DNA from: DATBGZ01 sp963803115
GTDB taxonomy: Bacteria > Actinomycetota > Actinomycetes > Mycobacteriales > Micromonosporaceae
Direction of reading: 5' to 3'
NCBI GenBank assembly: GCA_963803115.1
Contig: CAWDLN010000022.1
Coordinates: forward strand, 1-64,000
Length of the DNA: 64,000 nucleotides
Shown here: positions 41,666 to 50,765 of the stretch, piece after piece
Position numbering within the stretch: the stretch's first letter is position 1
How the letters are laid out: each line of letters starts with the position of its first letter
Position numbers and translations under genes: made by a program
The notes under the pieces: generated by a model
The model's database searches: none
Told to the model about the DNA's origin: nothing
The model's input: the letters and a program-made list of their open reading frames with translations, nothing else

Positions 41666-43081
41666 ATGGATGCGGACGCCCTGTTCACCTTGAGCGACGA
41701 CAGCCCCGAGGCCGAGCGTGGTCGGGTTTCGCCTGGCGCCGCGCGGAGCAAGACGGGTGGCTTCCCGGCGACACCGCCGGGGGCGCCACTCGCGGTTCGG
41801 ATGCGGCCGACCTCGATCGACGATCTCGTCGGCCAGGACAAGCTGCTCGCGCCCGGCGCTCCGCTGCGCCGACTCGTCTCCGGTGGCCCGATGACCTCGG
41901 TGATCCTCTGGGGACCACCCGGCACCGGGAAGACCACGATCGCGCACCTGGTCGCTCAGGCCAGCGACCGCCGATTCGTGGCGCTCTCGGCGCTCAGCGC
42001 GGGCGTCAAGGACGTTCGCGCCGTGATCGACGAGGCCCGCCGGGTCCGCCGTACCGGTGGCGACGCGACCGTTCTTTTCATCGACGAGGTTCACCGGTTC
42101 TCCAAGACCCAGCAGGACTCACTGCTCTCGGCGGTCGAGGACGGTACTGTCACACTGCTCGCGGCGACGACGGAGAACCCGTACTTCTCGGTGATCTCGC
42201 CGTTGCTGTCCCGGTGCGTCCTGTTGACGCTTCAGCCACTCGATGACGAGGCGGTCCGCGCGCTGGTACGAAAGGCGCTGGTCGACCCGCGCGGGCTGGG
42301 CAGCACGGTGACGCTCGCCGGCGACGCCGAGGACCACTTGGTACGGCTCGCCGGGGGCGACGTCCGCAAGGCATTGACCGCGCTCGAGGCCGGCGCCGAG
42401 GGTGCCGCAGCACTCGGTGTGACCGAGATCGACCTGGCCGTCGCCGAGGCAGCGCTGGACAAGGCGGCGCTGCGCTACGACCGCGACGGCGACGCCCACT
42501 ACGACGTTGTGAGCGCGTTCATCAAAAGCATGCGCGGCTCGGATGTGGACGCGGCACTGCACTACCTCGCTCGGATGCTGATGGCCGGCGAGGACCCGCG
42601 CTTCATCGCCCGGCGGATGGTGATCTTCGCCAGCGAAGACATCGGCATGGCGGACCCGACCGCGCTTACTGCCGCGACCGCGGCCGCTCACGCAGTCGAG
42701 TATGTCGGGTTGCCCGAGGCTCGGTTGAACCTTGCCCAAGGTGTGATCCACCTTGCGACCGCACCCAAGTCCAATGCCGTGATTGTCGCCATTGAAGAGG
42801 CCCTGGCGGATGTGCGCGACGGCCGGGGCGGCAGCGTTCCACGCCACCTGCGCGACGCTCACTATCCGGGGTCGAAGGGGCTCGGCCACGGCGCCGGATA
42901 CGCCTATCCGCACGACGATCCCCGCGGCGTGCTCACCCAGCAGTACGCCCCGGATGACGTGGCCGGCCGGGAGTACTACCGTCCAACCGGACACGGCGCG
43001 GAACGGGCCGTCGCCGAGCGCCTTGCGAAGTTGCGTACCGTGGTGCGGGCAGACGAGCAAAGTTCAGGCAGGGAGAGTTAG
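41666..43081 (+). CDS. rarA: Replication-associated recombination protein RarA
   Basis: RarA (MgsA) is an AAA+ ATPase acting at stalled forks and related to clamp loaders. The 471-residue protein has MRPTSIDDLVGQ, Walker A GPPGTGKTT, Walker B VLFIDEVHRFSKTQQD, the sensor LLAATTENPYFSV, and the C-terminal tetramer domain with FIARRMVIFASEDIG and HYPGSKGLGHGAGYAYPHD. ATG 41666 has TACTGT eight bases upstream and no ribosome site. Its TAG overlaps the next GTG by one base. Confidence 0.95.
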   Translation: MDADALFTLSDDSPEAERGRVSPGAARSKTGGFPATPPGAPLAVRMRPTSIDDLVGQDKLLAPGAPLRRLVSGGPMTSVILWGPPGTGKTTIAHLVAQASDRRFVALSALSAGVKDVRAVIDEARRVRRTGGDATVLFIDEVHRFSKTQQDSLLSAVEDGTVTLLAATTENPYFSVISPLLSRCVLLTLQPLDDEAVRALVRKALVDPRGLGSTVTLAGDAEDHLVRLAGGDVRKALTALEAGAEGAAALGVTEIDLAVAEAALDKAALRYDRDGDAHYDVVSAFIKSMRGSDVDAALHYLARMLMAGEDPRFIARRMVIFASEDIGMADPTALTAATAAAHAVEYVGLPEARLNLAQGVIHLATAPKSNAVIVAIEEALADVRDGRGGSVPRHLRDAHYPGSKGLGHGAGYAYPHDDPRGVLTQQYAPDDVAGREYYRPTGHGAERAVAERLAKLRTVVRADEQSSGRES

Positions 43082-44445
43082 TGGCGCGCGACAAGGGCGA
43101 CGAGTCCGGCAAGCGTCGCTGGGGCCGGGGCGGCAAGCCCGAAGAGGGTCCGAGCGAGGAGGAGCTGGGCTGGCTCGCGGACCTGCGCGGTGCGGGCCGG
43201 CAGGAGCGCGGCTCGTTCGGGGATGAGCCGACCGGCGGAGCGTCCCGCCCGGGCCGCCGGGGGCGCGACGTCCCACCTCCGCCGGTATCGCCTGCCCCGG
43301 CAGGGCCGGCGTCACCCCCACCCCCACCACCGCCGCCCCCGACGCGGGGACTTCGGCGCACACCGCCGGCCCCGCCGCCTCCGCCACCGCCGGTCGCGCC
43401 ACCGCCCTCGCCACCGGTGCCGTTGGCCCGGCCGACTGGGCCTCGACCGATGATGGACTGGTCCGACCTCACCGGCGAGCTGCCGACGGCGGCCGAGCCG
43501 GCGACCCGGGCACCCGACTCGCGTGGCCGGGGCCGGACCAGCGACCTGCGGACCGGCGATATCCGGGCGGGACGGGTCGACACCCCGGCCGCTCCCCCTG
43601 TTCGTCCGGGCCCGGAGCCCCTTCGTGGGCGCGGCATTCGCACGGAACCAATGCGTCCAGGCCCGGCGATGCCCCCGCCGGGGCCACTCGGCGGACCCGG
43701 TCCGATCGGGGCCGGCGGACCGCCGGTGGGCCCTGGCGGGCCGCCGATGGGCGGTGGACTCGCGGCGCCGGTTGGCCAGCCTCCGGGCGGACCGGGTGGG
43801 CCCGTTGGGATGGGTGGACCGGGCGGTCCAGGTGGGCCGAAGCCGCCGCTAGATGCTCTCGTCACCACCGGCATGATCCGCCGCGCCGAGCTCCGCAAAC
43901 ATCTACGGATCCGGCAGCAGCTCAAAGTCGGCACGCTGGTGCTGGTCGCGGTGCTGCTGCTCGCGGCGTATCCGCTCTACCTCTTCACCTCGGCCGTGGC
44001 GCAGGACCCGGTCTTCAGCGCGCTCGACAACCTCGACATCCCGTCCTGGGCGAACTACGAGCACAGCGACGCCGCCGAGGGCAGTCGGTGGTGCATCGAG
44101 AAGTGCCGGGAACGCAAGCGCACCCTGGCGTCGGAGCGGGCTCCGGAGGAGACCAGCACCGCCTACGCCACGGCGCTGACCGACGCGGGCTGGCGCCCAC
44201 GTACCGAGGGCTTCTGTCCACAGGTCGCCGACGGCGTGATGACGTGCTGGAAGAAGGACGAGTACGTCATGGACATGTATGTGCGGGCGCCGATCTGCGA
44301 CGCACCGCCGCCCCGGCCAACGATCGAGGGGGCCAGTCCGTCGACCGAACCCACCCCTCAATCCGGCCCGACGAAGCCGGCTTGCGCCGCGGCGCTGGTC
44401 ACCCTGCAGGTCTTCAACGCCATCGATTACCGAACGCCGGCCTGA
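43081..44445 (+). CDS. Proline/glycine-rich membrane protein, function unknown
   Basis: The 454-residue product starts at GTG 43081 after GGGAGAG, overlapping the rarA stop. Residues 1-60 are charged; about 60-280 is extremely Pro/Gly-rich with runs of eight prolines; one membrane span lies near 290-310 (VGTLVLVAVLLLAAYPLYLF); a Cys-containing domain of about 140 residues follows outside, with WCIEKCRERKRTL, CPQVADGVMTCW and a late Cys pair, probably disulfide-linked. The gene position between rarA and the DUF948 gene suggests an envelope role. I do not recognise a named family. Confidence 0.75.
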   Translation: MARDKGDESGKRRWGRGGKPEEGPSEEELGWLADLRGAGRQERGSFGDEPTGGASRPGRRGRDVPPPPVSPAPAGPASPPPPPPPPPTRGLRRTPPAPPPPPPPVAPPPSPPVPLARPTGPRPMMDWSDLTGELPTAAEPATRAPDSRGRGRTSDLRTGDIRAGRVDTPAAPPVRPGPEPLRGRGIRTEPMRPGPAMPPPGPLGGPGPIGAGGPPVGPGGPPMGGGLAAPVGQPPGGPGGPVGMGGPGGPGGPKPPLDALVTTGMIRRAELRKHLRIRQQLKVGTLVLVAVLLLAAYPLYLFTSAVAQDPVFSALDNLDIPSWANYEHSDAAEGSRWCIEKCRERKRTLASERAPEETSTAYATALTDAGWRPRTEGFCPQVADGVMTCWKKDEYVMDMYVRAPICDAPPPRPTIEGASPSTEPTPQSGPTKPACAAALVTLQVFNAIDYRTPA

Positions 44446-44623
44446 ACCGGAAACGCCCCGGTCTGGTTTGGCGTGGGCGCAGAATGGTGAAACAGGGATG
44501 GTTTGGGGTATGCCGTCACGATCGCCCTGAGGGCTGCCGGTAGTCTCACCCATTACCACGAAGACGATCGTCGGTGCGGCGCTCGCCGTGGTCAGCAGGC
44601 TCTCTTCAGAAAGGGGGCTCAGT

Positions 44624-45085
44624 GTGTCCCTAGGACAGGTCGCCGCGTTGATCGCGGCCATCGCCTTCCTGCTGTTGTGCGGCGCCCTGGCGGTGCCGAT
44701 CCTTCGGCTGCGTCACACCGTTGACGCGGCCACGCAGACGCTCAACGACCTCAACGACCGCTCCGGACCCATCCTCGGTAATGTCAACGCGACGATCGAG
44801 AACGTGAACACGGCGCTCGGGCAATCCAAGATCACATTGGATGGGGTGAATCTTCAGCTCGCCCGCCTGGACACGATCACCAGCCACGTCTCGCAGGTCA
44901 CCGCGAACGTGGCCAACCTGACCACGGTCGTGAGCGCGGCCGCGGCGAGCCCGTTGGCGAAGGCGGCCGCGTTCGGCTACGGCGTGCGGCGTGCGTCGGC
45001 CCGGCGGCGCGCCGCGCAGGAGGAGGCGGAGATGCGCGCCCGGCTCAAGCGCGAGCGCAAGGATCAACGCCGGGGAGTGAAGTGA
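44624..45085 (+). CDS. DUF948-family membrane protein
   Basis: This 153-residue protein starts at GTG 44624 after AAAGGGGG. It has an N-terminal membrane span (LIAAIAFLLLCGALAVPIL) and a long helical region with heptad-like spacing (RLRHTVDAATQTLNDLNDRS and following), then a basic tail rich in Arg and Lys. This is the DUF948 pattern. It is followed four bases later by the next small membrane protein and then alaS, a usual actinobacterial order. Role unknown. Confidence 0.8.
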   Translation: MSLGQVAALIAAIAFLLLCGALAVPILRLRHTVDAATQTLNDLNDRSGPILGNVNATIENVNTALGQSKITLDGVNLQLARLDTITSHVSQVTANVANLTTVVSAAAASPLAKAAAFGYGVRRASARRRAAQEEAEMRARLKRERKDQRRGVK

Positions 45086-45089
45086 GGCG

Positions 45090-45401
45090 ATGAAAAGGCT
45101 CTTCTGGCTGGGCGTCGGCATCGCGATCGGCGCGCTGGTGGTGCGTCAGGTGTCGCGGACCGTGCAGTCGTACGCTCCGGCCAATCTCGTCGATTCGGCC
45201 CGGAACTCGGCTGCTGGATTATGGGAGTCGGTGCAAGACTTCGTTGCTGACGTCCGTGAGGGCATGGCGGAGCGGGAAGAGGAGATCCGTACCGCGTTCG
45301 AGCAAGGGGTCAGCCTGACCGACCTCGATGACGAGAACCTCATCGACGAACTTGAGTACGGCGGCTCGGCATACGACGACGAACGGCCTGAGAACAGATA
45401 G
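45090..45401 (+). CDS. Conserved hypothetical membrane protein upstream of alaS
   Basis: This 103-residue protein starts KRLFWLGVGIAIGALVVRQV, an N-terminal membrane anchor, and continues as an amphipathic acidic helix (VADVREGMAEREEEIRTAFE) with a DDE-rich tail. Small proteins of this type (DUF6167-like) precede alaS in many actinomycetes. Function unknown. It is probably co-transcribed with the DUF948 gene and alaS. Confidence 0.75.
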   Translation: MKRLFWLGVGIAIGALVVRQVSRTVQSYAPANLVDSARNSAAGLWESVQDFVADVREGMAEREEEIRTAFEQGVSLTDLDDENLIDELEYGGSAYDDERPENR

Positions 45402-45418
45402 GGAGCAGGGATCCGGCG

Positions 45419-48094
45419 ATGCGGACCGCGGAGATCAAGCGCAGGTTCCTGAAGCACTTCGAGGCGAACGGGCACACCGTGGTCCAGTCCGCCCCATTGC
45501 CGCTCGCCGACCCCAACCTGCTGTTCGTCAATGCCGGCATGGTGCAGTTCGTGCCGTACTTCGTGGGGCAGGCGACCGCGCCATACAAGCGCGCGGTCAG
45601 CGTGCAGAAGTGCATCCGGACGCCCGACATCGAAGAGGTTGGCAAGACCAGCCGGCACGGCACGTTCTTCCAGATGAACGGTAACTTCTCCTTCGGCGAC
45701 TACTTCAAAGAGGGCGCGATCGACCTGGCCTGGAAGCTGGTCACCGGGCCGGTGAAGAAGGGCGGTTTCGGGCTAGACCCGGAACGGATCTGGGCGACCG
45801 TCTATCTCGACGACGACGACTCGGTCGAGATCTGGCGTCGGGTGGCCGGCCTGCCCGTCGAGCGGATCGTGCGCCGGGGAACGAAGGACAACTTCTGGTC
45901 CATGGGCATTCCCGGTCCCGCCGGCCCGTGCTCGGAGATCTACTACGACCGCGGTCCGGAGTACGGGCCCGCGGGCGGCCCGGAAGTCGACGAGGACCGC
46001 TACCTGGAGTTCTGGAACCTCGTCTTCATGGAGTACGAGATCGCCGACGTGAAGTCCAAAGAGGACTTCCGGATCGTGCACGACCTGCCGGCCAAGAACA
46101 TCGACACCGGTATGGGGTTGGAGAGGATCGCGTCGATCCTGCAGGGCGTGGACAACCTGTACGAGATCGACGAGGTGCGGCCGATCCTCTCCAGGGCGGC
46201 CGAGATGACCGGCAAGACCTACGGCGCGCGCGCCAGCCACGTCGCGGCCGAGTCCCACCCGGACGATGTACGGCTGCGGGTGATCGCCGACCACGTGCGC
46301 ACGAGCCTGATGCTGATCGGCGACGGCGTGACGCCGTCGAACGAGGGCCGCGGGTACGTGCTGCGGCGCATCATGCGCCGCGCGATCCGGGCGATGCGGC
46401 TGCTCGGCTGGCAAGGGGGACCGGTGCTCCCCGAACTCCTGCCGGTGGCGCGGGACTGCATGTCACCGTCCTATCCGGAGGTGGCCGAGGACTTCGGGCG
46501 CATCTCCTCGTACGCGTATGGCGAGGAGGAGGCGTTCCTGTCCACTCTCAAGGCGGGCACCACGATCCTCGACACCGCGATCGCGGAGACCAAGAAGGCC
46601 CGCCGCAAGCGCCTGTCCGGGGACAAGGCGTTCCAGCTCCACGACACGTTCGGTTTCCCGATCGACCTGACCCTGGAGATCGCCGCCGAGGCTGGGCTGG
46701 GCGTCGACCAGGAGGGCTTCCGCAAGCTCATGACGGAGCAGCGGCAGCGCGCGAAGGCTGACGCGGCGGCCCGCAAGACCGGCCACGCGGACCTCTCGGC
46801 GTACCGGTCCATTTTGGACTCCGGCGGGCCGGTGGAGTTCACCGGCTACGCGGAGACCGCCCGCGAGTCGAAAGTGCGCGGCCTGTTGAGCGCCAGCGGG
46901 GCACCGGTCGAGGTGGCCGCCGAGGGCGACGACATCGAGCTGGTACTGGACGCGACCCCCTTTTACGCCGAGGGCGGTGGCCAGCAGCCCGACAGCGGAC
47001 TGATCACCGTCGGCAATGGACAGATCCAGGTGGTCGACGTGCAGTCGGTGCTGCCCGGTCTGATCGTCCACCGTGGACGGGTGATCCGAGGCGAGGTACG
47101 GGCGGGGGAGACAGGATACGGCGAGATCGACATCCCGCGGCGCAAGGCGATCTCCCGGGCGCACACGGCGACCCATCTGGTGCACCAGACGATGCGCAAC
47201 TTCATCGGCGAATCGGCGACCCAGGCGGGTTCGCTGAACGCGCCGGGACGGCTCCGGTTCGACTTCAACACCCCATCGGCCGTGCCGCCGTCGGTGCTGC
47301 ACGATGTCGAGCAGAAGATCAACGAGGTGCTTGCCGAGGACCTCGAGGTCCGGGCGTTCGTCACCAGCCAGGCCGAGGCGAAGCGGATCGGCGCGATCGC
47401 GCTGTTCGGGGAGAAGTACGGCGAGCAGGTGCGCATCGTCGAGGTGGGTGAGTATGCGCGCGAGCTCTGCGGCGGCACCCACGTGCCTCGTTCGGGCCAC
47501 CTTGGCCTGGTCAAGATCCTGCATGAAGCCTCGATCGGCTCCGGGGTACGCCGGGTCGAGGCACTCGTGGGCACGGACGCACTTGCGTACCTGGCGCGCG
47601 AGCACGTACTCGTGTCCCGCCTCGCGGAGTTGTTCCGGGCCAAGCCCGAGGAGGTCGGCGACCGGGTCGAGCACGCGGTTTCTCAGCTGCGCGACGCCGA
47701 GAAGGAGATCGAACGCCTGCAGGCCAGGCTGGTGCTCGCGAATGTGGGCGCGTTGGCCGACGGTGCCGCCGACATCAACGGGGTCTCCGTCGTCACGGTC
47801 GAGGCACCGGAAGGCACCTCCTCCAACGACGTGCGGACCCTGGCCCAGGAGATCCGTGGCCGGATCCAGAACCGCCCGGCCGTCGTCGCGGTCGCGTCGC
47901 GGTCAGGCGGCAAGGCATCGCTCGTCGTGGCGGTCAACGCGGCCGCCCGGGAACGGGGCCTCGACGCTGGCGCGCTGGTGAAGGGCGCGCTCGCCGGCCG
48001 GGGCGGCGGCAGCCCGGACCTGGCCCAGGGCGGCGGTGTCCCAGCCGACCAGGCGCCCGCCCTGCTGGCGGCGGTCGAGGCGACCCTGCGATGA
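45419..48094 (+). CDS. alaS: Alanyl-tRNA synthetase
   Basis: This 891-residue class II enzyme has the catalytic core (RRFLKHFEANGHTVVQSAPL, MVQFVPYFVGQ, NFSFGDYFKEGAI, WNLVFMEYEIADV), the editing domain metal sites HTATHLVHQ and ELCGGTHVPRSG, and the C-terminal C-Ala domain with GRGGGSPDLAQGGG. The ATG at 45419 has GGGAGCAGGGA upstream. It is followed by ruvX and mltG as in many actinomycetes. Confidence 0.98.
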   Translation: MRTAEIKRRFLKHFEANGHTVVQSAPLPLADPNLLFVNAGMVQFVPYFVGQATAPYKRAVSVQKCIRTPDIEEVGKTSRHGTFFQMNGNFSFGDYFKEGAIDLAWKLVTGPVKKGGFGLDPERIWATVYLDDDDSVEIWRRVAGLPVERIVRRGTKDNFWSMGIPGPAGPCSEIYYDRGPEYGPAGGPEVDEDRYLEFWNLVFMEYEIADVKSKEDFRIVHDLPAKNIDTGMGLERIASILQGVDNLYEIDEVRPILSRAAEMTGKTYGARASHVAAESHPDDVRLRVIADHVRTSLMLIGDGVTPSNEGRGYVLRRIMRRAIRAMRLLGWQGGPVLPELLPVARDCMSPSYPEVAEDFGRISSYAYGEEEAFLSTLKAGTTILDTAIAETKKARRKRLSGDKAFQLHDTFGFPIDLTLEIAAEAGLGVDQEGFRKLMTEQRQRAKADAAARKTGHADLSAYRSILDSGGPVEFTGYAETARESKVRGLLSASGAPVEVAAEGDDIELVLDATPFYAEGGGQQPDSGLITVGNGQIQVVDVQSVLPGLIVHRGRVIRGEVRAGETGYGEIDIPRRKAISRAHTATHLVHQTMRNFIGESATQAGSLNAPGRLRFDFNTPSAVPPSVLHDVEQKINEVLAEDLEVRAFVTSQAEAKRIGAIALFGEKYGEQVRIVEVGEYARELCGGTHVPRSGHLGLVKILHEASIGSGVRRVEALVGTDALAYLAREHVLVSRLAELFRAKPEEVGDRVEHAVSQLRDAEKEIERLQARLVLANVGALADGAADINGVSVVTVEAPEGTSSNDVRTLAQEIRGRIQNRPAVVAVASRSGGKASLVVAVNAAARERGLDAGALVKGALAGRGGGSPDLAQGGGVPADQAPALLAAVEATLR

Positions 48095-48105
48095 ACGCGG
48101 CGCAA

Positions 48106-48151
48106 GGAAGGTGCCCTTCCATACGTTTCGTGGCCATGAAGGTGCCCTTCC
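48106..48151. repeat. Two palindromic GGAAGGTGCCCTTCC-type repeats
   Basis: The palindrome GGAAGGTGCCCTTCC lies at 48106-48120 and a near copy AAGGTGCCCTTCC at 48139-48151, between alaS and ruvX. Such elements can act as terminators or protein sites. Confidence 0.7.
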
Positions 48152-48171
48152 TAGCGTGTGAATGAGGAAGC

Positions 48172-48672
48172 GTGACTGAGCCTGGCGGCGGCGAGTGGGT
48201 GCGGGGCGTCCGGCTGGGGGTCGACGTCGGCACGGTCCGGGTGGGTGTAGCCATCAGCGATCCGGACGGGATCCTGGCCACGCCGCTGGTGACACTTCGA
48301 CGGGATATGAGCACGGTGGGTAACTCCGGCCCGGAAAGCGACGATTCGTACCCGCAGGACATCCTCGCGTTGATGCGCCTCGTCCAGGTCCATGAGAGTG
48401 TGGAGGTCGTGGTCGGGCTCCCGGTCACCTTGGCCGGCACGGAGAGTCATGCCGCCGCCCATGTACGGGCTTACGCGGGGCAGCTCACCCGGGCCCTGGC
48501 TCCGGTGCCGGTCCGGCTGACCGACGAGAGGATGTCGACCGCGGTCGCGGCACGTAGGCTGTCCGAACGTGGCGTCCGTGGCGGACGTCGCCGCGCGGTC
48601 GTGGATCAGGCCGCCGCGGTGGAGATCCTGCAGGGATGGCTCGATGCAGCGCGGAGGCGGAGAGATGCTTGA
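48172..48672 (+). CDS. ruvX: RuvX/YqgF Holliday-junction resolvase-like protein
   Basis: This 166-residue RNase-H-fold protein has LGVDVGTVRVGVAISDPDG (first acidic site), VVVGLPVTLAG, and VRLTDERMSTAVAARRLSE. YqgF proteins act in rRNA 5' processing and perhaps recombination. The GTG at 48172 follows GAGGAAG. It overlaps mltG by eight bases and the trio alaS-ruvX-mltG is conserved. Confidence 0.92.
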   Translation: MTEPGGGEWVRGVRLGVDVGTVRVGVAISDPDGILATPLVTLRRDMSTVGNSGPESDDSYPQDILALMRLVQVHESVEVVVGLPVTLAGTESHAAAHVRAYAGQLTRALAPVPVRLTDERMSTAVAARRLSERGVRGGRRRAVVDQAAAVEILQGWLDAARRRRDA

Positions 48673-49891
48673 CGATCTGGACCTGGCCTGGGAGCAGGAC
48701 GAGCCCGGACGCCGCCGCGGGCCGCAGACTCGCCAGCAGCGCCGCCGCCGAAAGGACCTGCGCAAGCGTAAGGGCAGATCGTTCGGCGCGCTGACCGTCT
48801 CGTTGATTCTGCTCGCGGTCTTGGGTGTGGGCGTCTACTGGGGTGTCGGGAAGATCCAGAACAACCAGAGCTTCAAGGAGTTCACCGCCGCCGACTACGA
48901 CGCCGGCCAGGCGGGTGAGGAGATCGACTTCCAGGTGCCGGACGGAGCCGGTGGCACTCGCATCGGCAACCTGCTGCTGGAGAAGGGGATCGTCCAGAGC
49001 CGGACCGCGTTCGTCAACGCCTGCGACGCCGACAACCGGTGTAAGACCATCCAGCCAGGCCGGTACAAGCTCAAGGTGCGTAGCCCGGCCCAAGTCGTCC
49101 TCATGGTCTTGATCGACCCGAAGAACAAGCTGGTCAACCAGTTCACCGTCATCGAGGGCCTGAGCGTTATACAGACGCTGAAGAAGCTAGCCGAGCAGAC
49201 CGGGCTCCCACTGGCGGACTTCCAGGCCGCGGCGCAAAACCCGGCCGCCCTTGGCATCACGCCCGACTGGTACGCCCGCAAGGACGGCAAGCCGGCGGCG
49301 ACGACCTCCATCGAGGGATTCCTCTTCCCTGATACGTATGCCTTCGACCCGTCGGCCAAGGCCGCCGACATCCTGAAGATGATGGTCGAACAGTTCCTCA
49401 AGGTGGCCGACGACGTTGGATTGAAGGCGCAGGCCCAGGCGCGGGACATCTCGCCGTACGAGATGTTGATCACGGCGTCAATCGCCCAGGTCGAGTCGAA
49501 AGAGGTCGACTTCTCCAAGGTGGCCCGGGTTATCTACAACCGGGCGTACAAGGCGGAGCCGGCCCAGCCGCTCGGCATGGACTCCGCCGAGAACTACTGG
49601 CTGGAGCTCAACGGCAAGCCGACGAAGAATTCCGGCGACATGACCGCTGAAGAGTTGAACGACCCGGCCAACCCGTACAACACGCACGGCAAACCGGGCC
49701 TGCCGATCGGGCCGATCAGCAATCCGGGCAAGGCCGCGCTGCAGGCCGCCGCCAGCCCGGCCCCGGGCAACTGGCTCTACTTCGTCACCGTGGACAAGCA
49801 GGGCACCACGAAGTTCGCGAACACCGAATCCGAGCACTGCCAGTACATCAACGAGGCCATCCGCAACGGACTGAACCTCCAAGCGTGCTGA
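48665..49891 (+). CDS. mltG: Endolytic peptidoglycan transglycosylase MltG
   Basis: MltG cuts nascent glycan strands at the membrane and so sets their length. The 408-residue protein has a basic cytoplasmic region, a span near residues 42-60 (LTVSLILLAVLGVGVYWGV), a LysM-like region, and the YceG catalytic domain with SIEGFLFPDTYAF, ITASIAQVESKEVDFSKVAR (catalytic Glu) and NPYNTHGKPGLPIGPISNPG. The ATG at 48665 has GGAGGCGGAG upstream and lies within ruvX; a longer frame begins at 48569. Confidence 0.94.
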   Translation: MLDDLDLAWEQDEPGRRRGPQTRQQRRRRKDLRKRKGRSFGALTVSLILLAVLGVGVYWGVGKIQNNQSFKEFTAADYDAGQAGEEIDFQVPDGAGGTRIGNLLLEKGIVQSRTAFVNACDADNRCKTIQPGRYKLKVRSPAQVVLMVLIDPKNKLVNQFTVIEGLSVIQTLKKLAEQTGLPLADFQAAAQNPAALGITPDWYARKDGKPAATTSIEGFLFPDTYAFDPSAKAADILKMMVEQFLKVADDVGLKAQAQARDISPYEMLITASIAQVESKEVDFSKVARVIYNRAYKAEPAQPLGMDSAENYWLELNGKPTKNSGDMTAEELNDPANPYNTHGKPGLPIGPISNPGKAALQAAASPAPGNWLYFVTVDKQGTTKFANTESEHCQYINEAIRNGLNLQAC

Positions 49892-49910
49892 GGACACCAG
49901 CAAACGAGTC

Positions 49911-50765
49911 ATGGTCGCATCGGTTGATGGCCGGCAACGTCGGGCGGCGGTGCTCGGCAAGCCCATCCGGCACTCGCTCTCGCCGGTCATCCACAACGCC
50001 GGCTACGCCGCGGCAGGCCTGACCGCGTGGTCCTACACGGCGTACGAGTGCGCTGAGGTCGATCTGCCGGGTCATGTCGAGGGCCTCGGTCCGGAATGGG
50101 CCGGCCTGTCGCTGACCATGCCGCTCAAGGAGGTCGCCCTCGACGTCGCCGACGAGGTGGCCCCGCTGGCGGCGACCCTCGGCGCGGCGAACACCCTGCT
50201 GCGGCTGCCAGACCAGACCTGGCGGGCGGACAACACCGACGCGCCTGGCATGGTCGACTCGCTGCGGGCCGCGGGCCTCGTCGAGGCCGAGCAGGTGTGC
50301 GTTCTGGGTGCCGGCGGTACGGCCCGGGCTGCGCTAGCCGCGGCTCGCGACCTGGGCGCGCCGGTCGTCACCATGTACGCCCGCCGACCATCGGCGATCG
50401 ACGCGCTGGCGCCGGTGGCCGAGGACCTGGGACTCGCGCTGATTGGCGGCGGCTGGACGGAGGCGACGCGGGCCGGCGACGCCGACGTCGTGATCTCGAC
50501 TGTGCCTCGGGGGGTGGCCGACGAGGTGGCCCGGGCGATCACGTGGCGACCGGGCACGGTCGTTTTCGACGCCGTCTACGATCCCTGGCCCACGCCATTG
50601 GCGGCCGCGGCGGACGCGGCCGGATGTCGGATCGTCTCTGGGCTTGACCTGCTGCTCGCACAGGCGGTGCGCCAGTTCGAGCTATTCACTCAAGTCGATG
50701 CGCCGGTCGCCGCGATGCGGGAGGCCCTACACGAAGCGGCCGCGCGGCGCGAGGTCAGAGCGTGA
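49911..50765 (+). CDS. aroE: Shikimate dehydrogenase
   Basis: AroE reduces 3-dehydroshikimate with NADPH. The 284-residue protein has GKPIRHSLSPVIHNAGYAA, LTMPLKEVALD (catalytic Lys), WRADNTDAPG and the cofactor loop VLGAGGTARAALAA, then SGLDLLLAQAVRQFELFT. It starts a shikimate cluster aroE-aroC-aroK-aroB-aroQ. Its stop overlaps the next start by four bases. Confidence 0.93.
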   Translation: MVASVDGRQRRAAVLGKPIRHSLSPVIHNAGYAAAGLTAWSYTAYECAEVDLPGHVEGLGPEWAGLSLTMPLKEVALDVADEVAPLAATLGAANTLLRLPDQTWRADNTDAPGMVDSLRAAGLVEAEQVCVLGAGGTARAALAAARDLGAPVVTMYARRPSAIDALAPVAEDLGLALIGGGWTEATRAGDADVVISTVPRGVADEVARAITWRPGTVVFDAVYDPWPTPLAAAADAAGCRIVSGLDLLLAQAVRQFELFTQVDAPVAAMREALHEAAARREVRA

